A DNA stretch of 64,000 bases from Maniola hyperantus (Eukaryota; Arthropoda; Insecta; Lepidoptera; Nymphalidae), in assembly GCF_902806685.2 (NCBI RefSeq), contig NC_048545.1, positions 14,841,926-14,905,925 on the forward strand, given 5' to 3'. Below are positions 31,371 to 41,569 of the stretch, one piece after another (within the stretch, counting starts at the first letter, position 1; each line of letters begins with the position of its first letter). The notes under the pieces were generated by a model that saw only the letters and a list, made by a program, of their open reading frames with translations, ran no database searches and was not told the DNA's origin. The translations under genes were made by a program, and so were the position numbers.

Positions 31371-32140
31371 GTCGGTATACCTACCATAGCATCTGTCAAT
31401 GAGAGTTGTCGGTTGGTGTGTCTGAGGTCGCACTGGACTCAAGCGTGTCGTGTGGAAGTCCCTACAAGTGTAGCTAGTCCCAACTCATGCGTCGGTACAG
31501 CACGGCGTCTGTCAGTGACCGTTGTGGGGTGGTGTGTCAGAGGTCGCGACCCCGGCCCGCGGCCGGCCGACAGTCTGACACCACCGACACGTTAAAGCAA
31601 ATAATTTGACTCGTTCCATCTTGACATAATGATTGTGGCGTGTGACAGCATAGGGTTAAATAGACATTCGAAAAAAAAAATAACACCTCTTAAATGCTAT
31701 TTTTTTCGCCTTAATAATTTATTGGCAATGGACAGGGCACATAGTTCGAAAAAAGACGTTGGTGGTCTTAAGAATGGCAACCTCGCTACGGAAAGCGCAG
31801 CGTTGGATGACTCCCATTTGGTGGACAAACGATATCAAACGAGTCGCAGGGCGATGGCGCAAGACCGTGGCGTGTAGAAGTCTCTACAGGAGACTGATAT
31901 GTCAGTGGACGTCTATCGGTTGATACTTGACAGTGATGATGTCGACTTGCGTATGAGTGTAGCTAGTCCCAACTCATGCGTCGGTATGGCACGGCGTCTG
32001 TCAGTGACCGTTGTCGGGTGGTGTGTCAGAGGTCGCGAGTCGGGACCCCGGCCGGCCGACACCACCGACACGTCGAAGCAAATAATTTGACTCGTCCCAT
32101 CTTGACATAATGTGGCGGACAGCATACAGTTAAATAGACA
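31371..32140. repeat. Local direct repeats, three partial copies
   Basis: TGTAGCTAGTCCCAACTCAT to about ATAGACATTCGAAAA occurs at 31469-31672 and 31958-32143, with similar order throughout. A shorter, diverged copy precedes them at 31371-31435 (GTCGGTTGGTGTGTCTGAGG). Between the two long copies is a decayed RTE-type LINE piece. Confidence 0.75.
31722..31930 (+). mobile_element. RTE-type LINE 3' fragment, decayed
   Basis: TTGGCAATGGACAGGGCACA, GGTGGACAAACGATATCAAA, GGCGCAAGACCGTGGCGTGT and GGACGTCTATCGGTTGATAC follow the same order as 1038-1290 but with deletions. Confidence 0.6.
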
Positions 32141-32510
32141 TTCGAAAACAATATGGACGTCTGATAGAGAGCCTTACTAACTTATTGGAAGAAGCCTTGT
32201 TTTAGGCTGCCCAGGGTGCCCAGTAAATAATACAGGTTGTAACTAGAACGCTAGCAAAAACGTTATTGTTATTATAAAGACAGACAAACTGATAGACCCA
32301 CGAGTGATCCTATAGGGGTTCCATTTTTTTCAATCTTTCGTACGGTGCCCAAAAAAGACGCTGCGTGAGCTTCGGTTCCATTCTGTCGGTGTGCATTGCG
32401 CTTTATAGTTTAGATTGAATGCAGAATGTATTTATCCATGCGTTAGCAAACGTAGCTAACCTTTGACATCATATTATTTGTATTTCGTCTAAATAACTTT
32501 CTCTTGCTAA

Positions 32511-32628
32511 TGCCGCGATAGCCTAGTGGTTGATGTCGGCCGCCTATTCGAGGGATCAGAGGTCGATTCTCGGGCACGCACCGCGAACTTTTCGGAGTAA
32601 TATGCATTTTAAGCTTCTATAATATAGA
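32511..32628 (+). mobile_element. SINE family V head
   Basis: TGCCGCGATAGCCTAGTGGT (A box), AGGTCGATTCTCGGGCACGC (weak B box), ACTTTTCGGAGTAATATGCA. It runs directly into the palindrome. The second copy is at about 47175-47292. Confidence 0.65.
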
Positions 32629-32741
32629 CTTGGCCATATTCTTTAAATATATTCTTTAAAAAAAAAGTTGAAGCAAGTGATATATTATATCACTTGCTTC
32701 AACTTTTTTTTTAAAGAATATATTTAAAGAATATGGCCAAG
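32629..32741. repeat. Perfect 113-bp palindrome
   Basis: Two 56-bp arms are exact reverse complements around a single central T, starting CTTGGCCATATTCTTTAAAT and ending ATTTAAAGAATATGGCCAAG. It contains 9 A and 9 T mirror runs. The right arm joins a reversed tRNA-Phe-like SINE tail. The second copy at 47293-47404 lacks one T. Confidence 0.9.
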
Positions 32742-33001
32742 TTTGCCATGGTGACTAATATTCCCCAATGGTGCAACGGGTGCAGTGGCGTGCATAGGGT
32801 TTAAAACCAGGGTAAGCATTAGTTAGGTAAGCAAGCCAAAGGATAATGAGCATCGCGCAATTTCAACTGAGTTAACTATTTCTTGGGTAAGCAGCGCTTT
32901 TATGCCTCTATGAGTTGCACGCCATTGAACGGGTGGGGTTTGAACCAGCGAACTTTCGGATTACAGCCCGCTCGTTTAACCGTGGAGCTATCGAGGCTCT
33001 A
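32742..33001 (-). mobile_element. tRNA-Phe-like SINE interrupted by a MITE
   Basis: GACTAATATTCCCCAATGGT and, beyond the MITE, GGTTTGAACCAGCGAACTTT with CTATCGAGGCTCT are the two parts of a reversed SINE. The middle body has been deleted. Confidence 0.65.
32782..32927. mobile_element. MITE with CAGTGGCGTGCA ends and 7-bp target duplication
   Basis: The left terminal repeat GCAGTGGCGTGCA is nearly the reverse complement of the right end TTGCACGCCATTG. AACGGGT at 32775-32781 is repeated at 32928-32934. 146 bp long. Relatives with the same ends are at 41238-41562 and, as a remnant, 61151-61200. Confidence 0.8.
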
Positions 33002-33690
33002 CCTACCTACCTATATTGCTGCTTGCGTTGTATCGTGAGGAAAACTACGTGCCTGAAGAGTTCTCTATAATCTTACGTACTTCTTAAGTTATAAGCCCAA
33101 GACCGAAAAAGCTCATTGCACGAAAAAACATCCCACAATGCGTGAGAGTTTTCGTAAGAGCCATAAGACGAATTTCGCGTCGTGGCCTTTCTGCGATTGC
33201 CACAACGCGTTGTTGTGTGTTGAAAGGTAGATTTGCAGGCAAATGTGCTCCGTCACCAAAGACGCAAATGATTGTTTGTTTGTTTGTTTGAAAAATGTCT
33301 TTATTAATAATTAACAAAAATATATACATAGTTTATGTCCTATTAACCTAGGATAAACATATAAAATATAATTAAACATAGTTTGGCAGGCTAAGACGCC
33401 CCTTTCAAACTTACCATCTTCATATTTTAACGTTCTATTTACACCATAAATACACCAACAATAGGATAAAAATTTAGTTATGCTAACCTTAGTACATCGG
33501 TTATCACTTGTAAACATATTTTTTACATTTAAAGCACTATTTTTAATATTCTATCATAAGTACAAAATTTAGGTAAGTAGTTAATTTAACTAATCACTAA
33601 TCTTATTTTTTTTTTTTGACGCAAATGATTGGACGATATAAGGGGTAGACAGGGCTTAAAAGAGGCGGTTTTAGAAAGAGAAGCTTATAC
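33002..33690. other. No gene recognised
   Basis: AT-rich, with no recognised repeat ends. GACGCAAATGATTG occurs at both 33270 and 33617, flanking a roughly 350-bp AT-rich insert with T-run (33606-33616), possibly a small insertion with target duplication. Confidence 0.4.
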
Positions 33691-33816
33691 AATGAACCAA
33701 AAGCTTAATTTGCTGTAATCCGCTGAAACAGGTCGAATCTGTATGATGCAACATGCAGCATGCGAAATGCACGACCTGTTTCAGCGGATTACAGCAAATT
33801 AAGCTTTTGGTTCATT
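33691..33816. repeat. Perfect 45-bp stem hairpin with 36-base loop
   Basis: 33691-33735 is the exact reverse complement of 33772-33816. The loop (33736-33771) contains smaller ATGCA/GCATGC inversions. The second copy at 48343-48468 is identical in both arms. Located about 1.7 kb 3' of the labial exon on the transcribed strand, so probably intronic. Confidence 0.9.
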
Positions 33817-34149
33817 GCAAGTTTAATGGATTTCCGCAAAGTAAGTAACGCCTGCTTCTATACAACAAAGAGAAGCTTTTCGGATGATGACCATGTAGGA
33901 ATTAAATTTACTTTTTATTTTTAAGATTTAGTAAATAAGAGACTTTATATTAAAAAATAAACTTGGAGTGTATTTTCTATTAATATACAATTTTTCAAGA
34001 TGACATTTTTGACACACTACATTGACATTTATTTTGACGGATCTAAAAAGACAATAGTCTTTTTAATAAAGGTGCGTTTACTTTAGGCTCTGGCTTCCAT
34101 CATCCTCTCGACGATAATGAACGTTTTCGGTCTTTGAGCGTAACATAAT

Positions 34150-34592
34150 ATAAAGGTAAAATAAAAGGAAAGCTGACTGTCTGACTGACTCACTGACTCT
34201 TTATTGCGAATTTGGGTTAGTTTACAGATCTTAAAGGTATTATTAGTGTATATCCAAATTCTACCTTGCGGCATTTATTGGATATTGGATATTGGATATT
34301 ATTACATATTAAATTACATATAAAATACAGATAAAAAACAAGTAATAATTAAGTAGACCTAGGTTTAGTAGACGTATGAATGGGCAACCCCTGACTGACT
34401 GATCTTTCAACGCATAGCTCAAACTACTGGACGGATCAGGCTGAAATTTGGCATGCAGATAGCTATTATGAAGGTTCAAGGTAGGCATCCGCTGAGAAAG
34501 GATTTTTGAAAATTCAGCCCCTAAGAGGGTGAAATAGGCGTTTGAAATTTGTGTAGTCCACGCGGACGAAGTCGCGAGCATAAACTAGTAAA
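34150..34592 (+). mobile_element. Helitron-like repeats, tandem pieces
   Basis: AAAGGAAAGCTGACTGTCTG at 34166, then a fuller copy at 34393-34592 from CTGACTGACTGATCTTTCAA to GACGAAGTCGCGAGCATAAA then CTAGT. A third start (AAAGGAAAAGCTGACTGTCT) follows at 34599. Second copy at 48800-49235. Confidence 0.6.
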
Positions 34593-35217
34593 GGTATAAA
34601 AGGAAAAGCTGACTGTCTGACTTACGGGAAATTGACACAACTAATATTATAATTTTCTGTCTCGTAAGTATTTGTAACTGCTCCAAGTTTCAACCGCTTG
34701 CCTTGAACGCATTAAATTGTTTAACCGACCAGTCAATAGATAGATAGTTATCGGAATAACTCGTGACTATATTAAAGAAATAATTGTTTTGAATAGAAAT
34801 ACTTACCTACTTATTGATACTAAAAAACAGGAAAAGGTAATTAATTCTTTGTTCAATGTTCAAAAGTAAAACTTTGGTAGAAAAATCACAAAACTACTTT
34901 ATACCTAGATAAGTACCTACCTTCCCATTTATTTTTCAATTCGGGGATTTAGAATTTCGGGGATTTGCGCATTTTACCAAACTACAAGAAGTTTATAAGT
35001 AAGTTAAGTAGAATATGACACTTACTTAAATAAACAGTTAATTTAATACTAGGTCTTGGCCAGTTAAGTAATTAATTCCTTCCTAAACCAGCAAGCGTGC
35101 GAGTATGTTAATTAAGATTTAACTTGGACTTCACTTGCCGTCGCTCTTTATGTAGGTATATCTACCTACTTAGATAGGAAGGTATACCTATTGTAAACGA
35201 CAGACATTATTAGGTAT

Positions 35218-35400
35218 CTATACATATATATAAAATTCAAGGTCCTGACTGACTGACTGACATATGTATATATCAACGCGTAGCCTAAACCGCTGGTCCT
35301 AAAGACATGAATTTTGGAGGGTCTACTTATTCTTTGTAAGGAGTAGGTATCCACTAAGAAAGGATTTTTCGAAATTCCACCCCTAAGTGGTTCCAAAACC
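35218..35400 (+). mobile_element. Helitron-like repeat, truncated
   Basis: CCTGACTGACTGACTGACAT, ATCAACGCGTAGCCTAAACC, AAAGGATTTTTCGAAATTCC and CCCCTAAGTGG. Same variant as 10090-10552. It lies about 100 bp inside the labial intron. Confidence 0.55.
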
Positions 35401-35505
35401 GTGAAAAACTTTGTTCGCTTGGGCATATCTTGTCATTTAGGTATATCGATGGTTACAACCATACCCAGTCTATCCCACTTAAGTACCAAAAAGTATCAAA
35501 CTTAC

Positions 35506-36097
35506 CGGTAGGTTTGGGCACATTCCTTTTAACTTGCATCCACTTATAAGTAGGAACTGCCGCGTGAGACGAGTGCGCTTGATGGCCCAGGTGGTGGCCC
35601 TGCATGTCCCCTTCCCGAGGAAACCCCTCTCTTAACCCCCCAAATTCGTCTTTCGGGGCGTAAGGGTCGAAATCACCACAAGGTAGGGGCGACCCCGCGT
35701 GATTGTATTGCATGGACGAGTCATCCACAAAATGCATGTTATATTTCGTTTCCAAATAATGGTTGTCTAGTTTATGCTCATGCATATGCATCTCCTCAGG
35801 TCGGGGATGTTCCTCTCTATGTTTGAAAGCCTCAGGATGGGGTGGTAAGGGATGTACGGGGTAGTTTTGCTGTAGTTCACCATAGTCCAAATTTGTATAA
35901 CACAGTCCTGTATCTGTACTGATCACTGGGGCAGGTTCGTGCGTCTGATTATGGATTATAGGTTCGAAATAAGGAGTCGGTTCGTAGTACCCTTCGTGGT
36001 ATTCGTACGGAGGTTGGTATGCTGCCCCTTGTTGGTAATATTCGGCGCTGTACCCATTCTGCTGATTGTTGTACATCCCGACGTCCATAGTCATCAT
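35506..36097 (-). CDS. lab: labial, first coding exon (Hox transcription factor)
   Basis: The exon encodes 197 residues plus one base. It starts at ATG 36097, with A-rich context CAAAC before it. The N-terminus MMTMDVGMYN and the block GLCYTNLDY (residues 64-72) resemble insect Labial. The decisive evidence is TYKWMQVKRNVPKP (183-196), the extended labial hexapeptide that binds Extradenticle/PBX. The rest is low-complexity Tyr/His/Pro-rich, as usual for Hox N-termini. The exon ends at TACCG|GTAAGT, a strong donor, phase 1. Labial is the anterior-most Hox factor, acting in the nucleus in head and midgut patterning. The homeodomain exon is expected to the left, but none was found in this window. 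The open frame extends upstream of the ATG without another ATG. A second, frameshifted copy lies at 50146-50732. Confidence 0.9.
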
Positions 36098-36250
36098 GTT
36101 TGTCACGACGTCTATCGATAACGGATTTACATTACACACATCACTACGCCTCGAGCGGCAAGTCCCGTCCCGTCCCGTCCCGTCCCGTTTCGCGAACGAA
36201 TTCAATCCCAACAAACTAGGGTCGTAACGCAACTCGCACCGCTATCGATC
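36098..36250 (-). promoter_or_regulatory. labial 5' leader with GTCCC pentamer repeat
   Basis: Just upstream of the labial ATG. It holds five tandem GTCCC units (36162-36186; GGGAC on the gene strand), identical in number in the second copy (50797-50821). It is GC-richer than the flanks. The transcription start is not defined. Confidence 0.5.
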
Positions 36251-36870
36251 GTCCGCACGTCAGGTGAGCCGACGAACACTGATTCAAACTAATTTCATTT
36301 TACACACGTAAAAATACGGATTTTTCGTCTCTATCTCACATTATCGGAAACTTACAGATAGACAAGGACGGTATTAGAAGATAATCTCCAGTTTAGTGAT
36401 GCAACCTCACGATAAGCGGATAAGAAAACGTGATTTTTAAATGGAAAGACGCGTCAACCGTCACGGTTATAGGGCTCATTAAAATATTAACGAGAACGCG
36501 ACCACACGTGCCGGTGGCGAGCAGGTAGAACGACGTTCTGAAATGTTAGCCTTTAGTGAAGGCGGGGCCTTAAAATGAGGAGGAGTTTTAAGGCTCGTAA
36601 CAACCAATGAGATCGTTCGTTTTAATTCTCCATTTTCCATTGGTCGGTTCGAGATAATAGTTGCGAATCTCGGAGGCTGGATCACAGGCTGGATGGAAGC
36701 TGGTGTTTTTTATTTACTTCGTGCGATGTGGAATGGCCCGGGCACCCGGGGCGGGTGCGCGTTTACGTGAAAATTCTTCAATTTATCCGCGAGACGTAAA
36801 TCGATTTGGGAGCTGGAGGTGTGAACAGTTGGTTTTTTTCTTCTTTTGTTGTCACTTAGTTTCGTAGGTA
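36251..36870 (-). promoter_or_regulatory. Probable labial promoter-proximal region
   Basis: A stretch upstream of labial with fewer recognisable repeats than anywhere nearby. It is CpG-richer, with CCAATGG motifs (about 36605 and 36645) and GGCGGGGCC near 36565. No TATA box is assigned. Promoter function is inferred only from position and composition. Confidence 0.4.
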
Positions 36871-37167
36871 GCTTTTATATTGTTTTATTATGTGCTTTTT
36901 GCTTTACCTAACACGCACGAAGATATTACGTAAAGAATTCAGTAGCATTTAGCTTAGGCGAACTTTTGTAAAAAAAAATTGAGCGCAATATCTAATGTTT
37001 AAAAAAAAATCCAACAACTTCCATTTGTATACTTAGGTATGTCTAAAATGAACGTAATTATATTGTTTAGGACGTATCTGAGTCACAATTGTTAAAAGTG
37101 TACCTACCTACTGATTCTTTCATTGAAAATGTTAAAACGTGCGAAAGAAATAAACTTAGGTAGCTAA

Positions 37168-37280
37168 CCACAGCGTCCGTAACTCCGAAAAGTTAAAAGA
37201 GATGCGTGCTCGAAATCGAACCCTTACCCCCCAAATATGAGGCTGATGTTTTAACCAATTAGCTATCACCGCTGCGACGA
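37168..37280 (-). mobile_element. SINE family V head, reversed
   Basis: CCGTAACTCCGAAAAGTTAA, GTGCTCGAAATCGAACCCTT (B box in reverse) and ACCAATTAGCTATCACCGCT (A box in reverse). Second copy at 51803-51915. Confidence 0.6.
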
Positions 37281-37496
37281 TAATAAGAATACCTACCATC
37301 ATAGATTAATTATTATTGGTCATGGGTACCATTTAGGTATAAGTAGGTAGGGCATTAGTACGATTGCTACGGCGTGCCTACGAACTCGTAGCTACGTTCT
37401 ACAATAATTTCGAAAAAGAAAAACAATATCATATAACAATATCATAAAACAATATCGGTTTGTGTCATCTTATTTCTTATTCTATGCTGCAATGTA

Positions 37497-37685
37497 GGTA
37501 CCTGTTAGCCGAGTGGTTAACGAGGTCAAGGGGCTCGATCCCAGGCACTCAAAACTTTTTGGAAATAGGTAGGTAGGTAGGTATGTGCATTTTAAGCAAT
37601 TCAACATTACTTACCTACCTATCTACTCTAACGATGAAGGAAAACATCGCGAGGAAACCTGCATGCATTGCATATAAAGGTTGAA
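37497..37685 (+). mobile_element. SINE family V, diverged
   Basis: TTAGCCGAGTGGTTAACGAG (A box), GGGGCTCGATCCCAGGCACT (B box), a (GTAG)n tract and GAGGAAACCTGCATGCATTG. Second copy at 52132-52317. Confidence 0.6.
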
Positions 37686-38310
37686 TATGATACATGTCGT
37701 TTGAATCGTCCTCTAAAGAAGCCCCTAACTTGACTATGAATTCCAGTGAACCTACCTAAATGATGATTAGATTTTTAAATATCCCTTGGGAATTTTTCGA
37801 TTTTTTGCAGGGATGAATAGTACCTACTTAAGTCCGAGTCCATCTCTAGGATGCAAACTATCTCCGTAGTCTGTAGCAATCTACCTACCTCAATGATGCC
37901 AATTGGATTTAGGTTTTTTTTTAAATCTCGGCGGAATTATTTGATTAGGTATATCTGTGAAAAAAGTAACCTATGTTAAACTCCGGGATGCAAGAATCTT
38001 TGCGAGAAATTTCGTTAAAATCGGTTAAACGGATGGGCAGTGAAAAGCTAGCAGATAGACAGACTAACACACTTTTAAGTAGGTGACACCAACACTGATG
38101 GTATTAGAAACTGTCGGTTATATAAGTAGGTAGGTATCTACATATATAAATTGAAGGTAGCTACTTACCTACCAAGTTAAGACTTTTTGAACTCGAGGAC
38201 CCATAACTCTTTAGCCCTGATGCTCTGCTGCACTGCATTCCTTAATCGTGGTGATCCCATAATGGATTTTTTAATCATACGTTTACATGTTTATACGAAA
38301 TTTGGTAGAT
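37686..38310. other. No gene; decayed Helitron-like pieces
   Basis: Two weak Helitron-like bodies (37770-37830; 37905-38075 with GATGCAAGAATCTTTGCGAG and AACGGATGGGCAGTGAAAAG). The rest is AT-rich. Confidence 0.4.
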
Positions 38311-38316
38311 AAGTAC

Positions 38317-38469
38317 TGGGGCTAATTCCTTTGTACACAATCTCTAAACTAAACTAAAATGGCACGTCTAAATCTATTGCATAATGTTGCTTGCGGAAAA
38401 GGATAGCACTAGATTTAGACCTGTTAATTTAGTTTAGTTTAGAGATTGTGTACAAGAGAATCGGCCCCA
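38317..38469. mobile_element. MITE with GTGTACAA terminal inverted repeats
   Basis: CTGGGGCTAATTCCTTTGTA to GTACAAGAGAATCGGCCCCA. Same family as 28774-28934. The second copy (52944-53103) carries a longer version of the middle and a shorter right arm. Confidence 0.8.
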
Positions 38470-38499
38470 ATGCCTTGCATCTCCGGAATATTACTACTA

Positions 38500-38592
38500 C
38501 AGGCTACTTTTTGTCCTGGAAAATCAAAAGTTCCCACAGGATTTTTAAAAACCTAAATCCACACGGGCGAAGCCGTGGGCATTAGCTAGTAC
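38500..38592 (+). mobile_element. Helitron-like repeat 3' end
   Basis: GGCTACTTTTTGTCCTGGAA to GGGCGAAGCCGTGGGCATTA then GCTAGT. Confidence 0.65.
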
Positions 38593-38599
38593 CTAAGTA

Positions 38600-40540
38600 T
38601 AATAGGTAGTAGGTAGATAATATGTGGAAAACGCTTGAGTGAGATTGCGTGACTGAAAAAGTTGCTCTAGGTACATGTGGTTATTCTAGGGCTCCACATG
38701 CTACGATTTGACTTCGCTTAGCAAAAGCGGGGCTAAGTAAGTAAGTATAACACCTTGGAAAAAGACGTTGCCACGTCATAAAAAGTAGCAGCCCTATGTC
38801 TTCGTAAAACAAGGGCTGAATTAGTAAATCTTATGTACACCGAATAGAGTCTATATTCGCGTGACTAGACCGGTTGATAATGGAGGATATTTTAATGAGG
38901 TTGGACGTGTTAATGCTCCAGACGAGACAGATAACGCGATTTAACAGATGATGGTGCTAGTGATGTGCCTGGCGAGGTGGGTTATAGATCGATTGTGTCG
39001 ATGTTTATCATAAAACGCGTGCAGTCACTGCAATACGTACCTATTGGGTAGGTAGGTGCTATAGGGATGACGATTACTAGTAAAATCAGCGACTTTTTAT
39101 CATAAAACGCTTGCTTAGTAAGGGAGCTTGTATGAAATACACAGATGTGACATCATACACGTTTGACGTAATTTGGCGTATTTTTTTAGTTAAATCGAAT
39201 ATTTAAAATGGTTAGCAAACTTAAAACTAACAGCGGACGTGTATTTTATGAATTTTAAAAAACCCTCTATTTAAAAGGTAAGTAGGTGTTTTATAATTTT
39301 TATCATAGTGTTTTTATCTACACTTAAAGGAAATCGCTAAATAATTATAAATATCTACATATTAAAAATTGCGGAACTGGCAGGACTCGAACCTACTACC
39401 TACCTAACTACTAAAATTATTAAGAAATTTCCGATTTTCGTTTAGGAACATACTTAAGCAACGCCCTAAAAGAGAATAATAAATATAAGAAAAGCAAAAA
39501 TTAGGGTTAAAAAACTGTCCCCTCTACAATCGATATAATTTATCGACTCCGCGTCCCCCTATCCACTCTGCGTATTCAATTAAGTTGTTGAGTGCTGTCT
39601 TGTATCTCTTTTGCTCTTAAAGCAATGATATATGTGTGTCTCTGTTTAACATCAACGGAAGCACTCGTTATAAGCCAATGATCGTGATAGGGGCAGTGGT
39701 GAAGGGTTAAGGTTATTGTTTTTTTCATATCAAAGCATTATAGTTAAGAGCTGGTGGAGTAAGAACGACATGATGTGATATCAGATCTCACGTACAAAAT
39801 ACATCTTGACAAACAAAAAAAGTGGCCACGGTGATGAGGACAAAAAATAATAATTTTGTCACGTTCTAATAAGAGCTTAAATAAGAATAAGAATAATTTA
39901 TTTTGAATTTTGAATTTAGACACAAGAAACAAGTTTCCTACCCTCTGCACTAGGAAAACCCTGTATTGCAGAAGGCAGTTACAAGTTTTTTTTAAACTAA
40001 GGACTTAATATATTATATCTAATATTATACTAAAATTATAGGTAAGAGAACGATGCATTTAGCTATCTCGCTTTGACAATAAGGCTACTTCTACAGGTAT
40101 TTGCTCTGAGCCTTTAACGCATTATCTATTTCTTTTACATGCATATAAAACCTACCTATCCTCTTTCACGCACTCTGTCCACTTTTCTTTGGTCTTCCTG
40201 TCCTCTTTTTTCCTTCTACAATCTACATGCATATGCATATCAGCATATCTAACAGATTTTGCTTACTCTATTAAATAAAATAAATAAATATCTTAACTCT
40301 TTGCTTAAAGAATTTTCCTTGCATAGATTAACCACCGGCTCCTTAATTTTTATAGTTTTAATACCTAAACAATGCAAAGTTGTTTTTGCGAATGTTGAAA
40401 TGGGATAGAAGTATTTTCTGCCTCTTTCTGGGTGGGAATTAATACACTAGGCTTCCATATTGGTATTTAAAATGACGTTGTTTCGCCTCAAAAGTTATTT
40501 TTATTCCAAGATGGATACCTTTGATAGCTGTATTAAATTA
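38600..40540. other. No gene recognised
   Basis: Long unassigned stretch. It includes an AATTTAAAATGG block near 39200 similar to the 30.8-31.0 kb region, and a tRNA-like scrap GGCAGGACTCGAACC at 39381. The A and B versions (53.2-54.6 kb) differ most here, in both directions. Confidence 0.4.
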
Positions 40541-40544
40541 TTAC

Positions 40545-40790
40545 TAGCTAATGCCTGTAACTTCGTACGCGTGGATTTAGATTTTTAAAAATCCCGTAGG
40601 AACTCTTTGATTTTCCGGGATAAAAAGTAGTCTATGTCACTCTCCAGGTCTTTAACTATACGGTACCCATGCAAAAAATTACGTCGATCCGTTGCTCTGT
40701 TACGACGTAAGTAATTGAAGGACAAACCAACAAACCAATTAACCAACAAACAAACACACTTTCACATTTATAATATGGGTACTTAGGCTG
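40545..40790 (-). mobile_element. Helitron-like repeat, near full length
   Basis: CTAGCTAATGCCTGTAACTT at the left; GGATAAAAAGTAGTCTATGT, CACTCTCCAGGTCTTTAACT and ACACTTTCACATTTATAATA at the right. Second copy at 55190-55422. Confidence 0.65.
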
Positions 40791-41237
40791 ATTAGCGGAT
40801 GCCGCAACTTCGTCCGCGTGGATTTAGGTTTATAAAAATCATAAATGGATTATACGTAACGATAGATAATTTTGCTGATTCACTTCGGCTTACGATAGGT
40901 ATATACCTAAAATACGCATTTTTAAATAAAATTTGCCTAAAGTATACCTAGATCCTTACCTATTTGGGATTATTTATTTCCTCTGACTGTCAGGCAGCTA
41001 CCTAGATGAGATAATAAATAAAATTATAACACTCATATGAAATCTTCTAACAGTTTTGGGCAGTAATTATTCTGACTTCAACAGTGTAAAACAGGTGTGT
41101 TACATACGGATATTCGCATCCGCATCCGCAAGTGCGGAACATTCGCATTAATTCATTTCAGACTTCCGCATATTGGCATGTGCAACAACCCTGGTATAAA
41201 ATAAGAATAAGTTAACAAAGTAGGGTAGAGTAGCCTG

Positions 41238-41562
41238 CAGTGGCGTGCAGGTCATAGAGGCATAAATGCACTGCTTACCACAGTTGTAATAGCTCAATGC
41301 AAATTTTACATTATGACCTGCCAGTAAACAGTGGCCCCACCGCGGTTGTTTGACAGCTACAATGTCACGATCGCAATCATCTCTGATTGGTTAATGCTCG
41401 CTCACTATTGGCCACAATGCATTGTTGCAACAAGAATCGCACAAATTCAGCCAATCAGAACAATTGAGATTGTAATAATGATGGATGCAGGTTTTAGACA
41501 ATCGCCCTAAAGGTTCCCCTAACTAATGCCTACCCTGGCTTCAAACCCTGTGCACGCCACTG
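41238..41562. mobile_element. MITE with CAGTGGCGTGCA ends containing a second MITE
   Basis: CAGTGGCGTGCA starts at 41238 and TGCACGCCACTG ends at 41562, perfect 12-bp inverted ends. The interior 41346-41501 (CAGCTACAATGTCACGATCG, GATTGGTTAATGCTCGCTCA) is the element found alone at 21385-21548. The second copy at 55878-56202 is nearly identical. Confidence 0.75.
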
Positions 41563-41569
41563 AGAGTAG

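Noticed and set aside
35453..36232. A 259-residue labial reading from 36232
   Set aside because: It begins at TTG rather than ATG and reads 17 residues past the splice donor. The ATG at 36097 and donor at 35505/35506 fit the family better.
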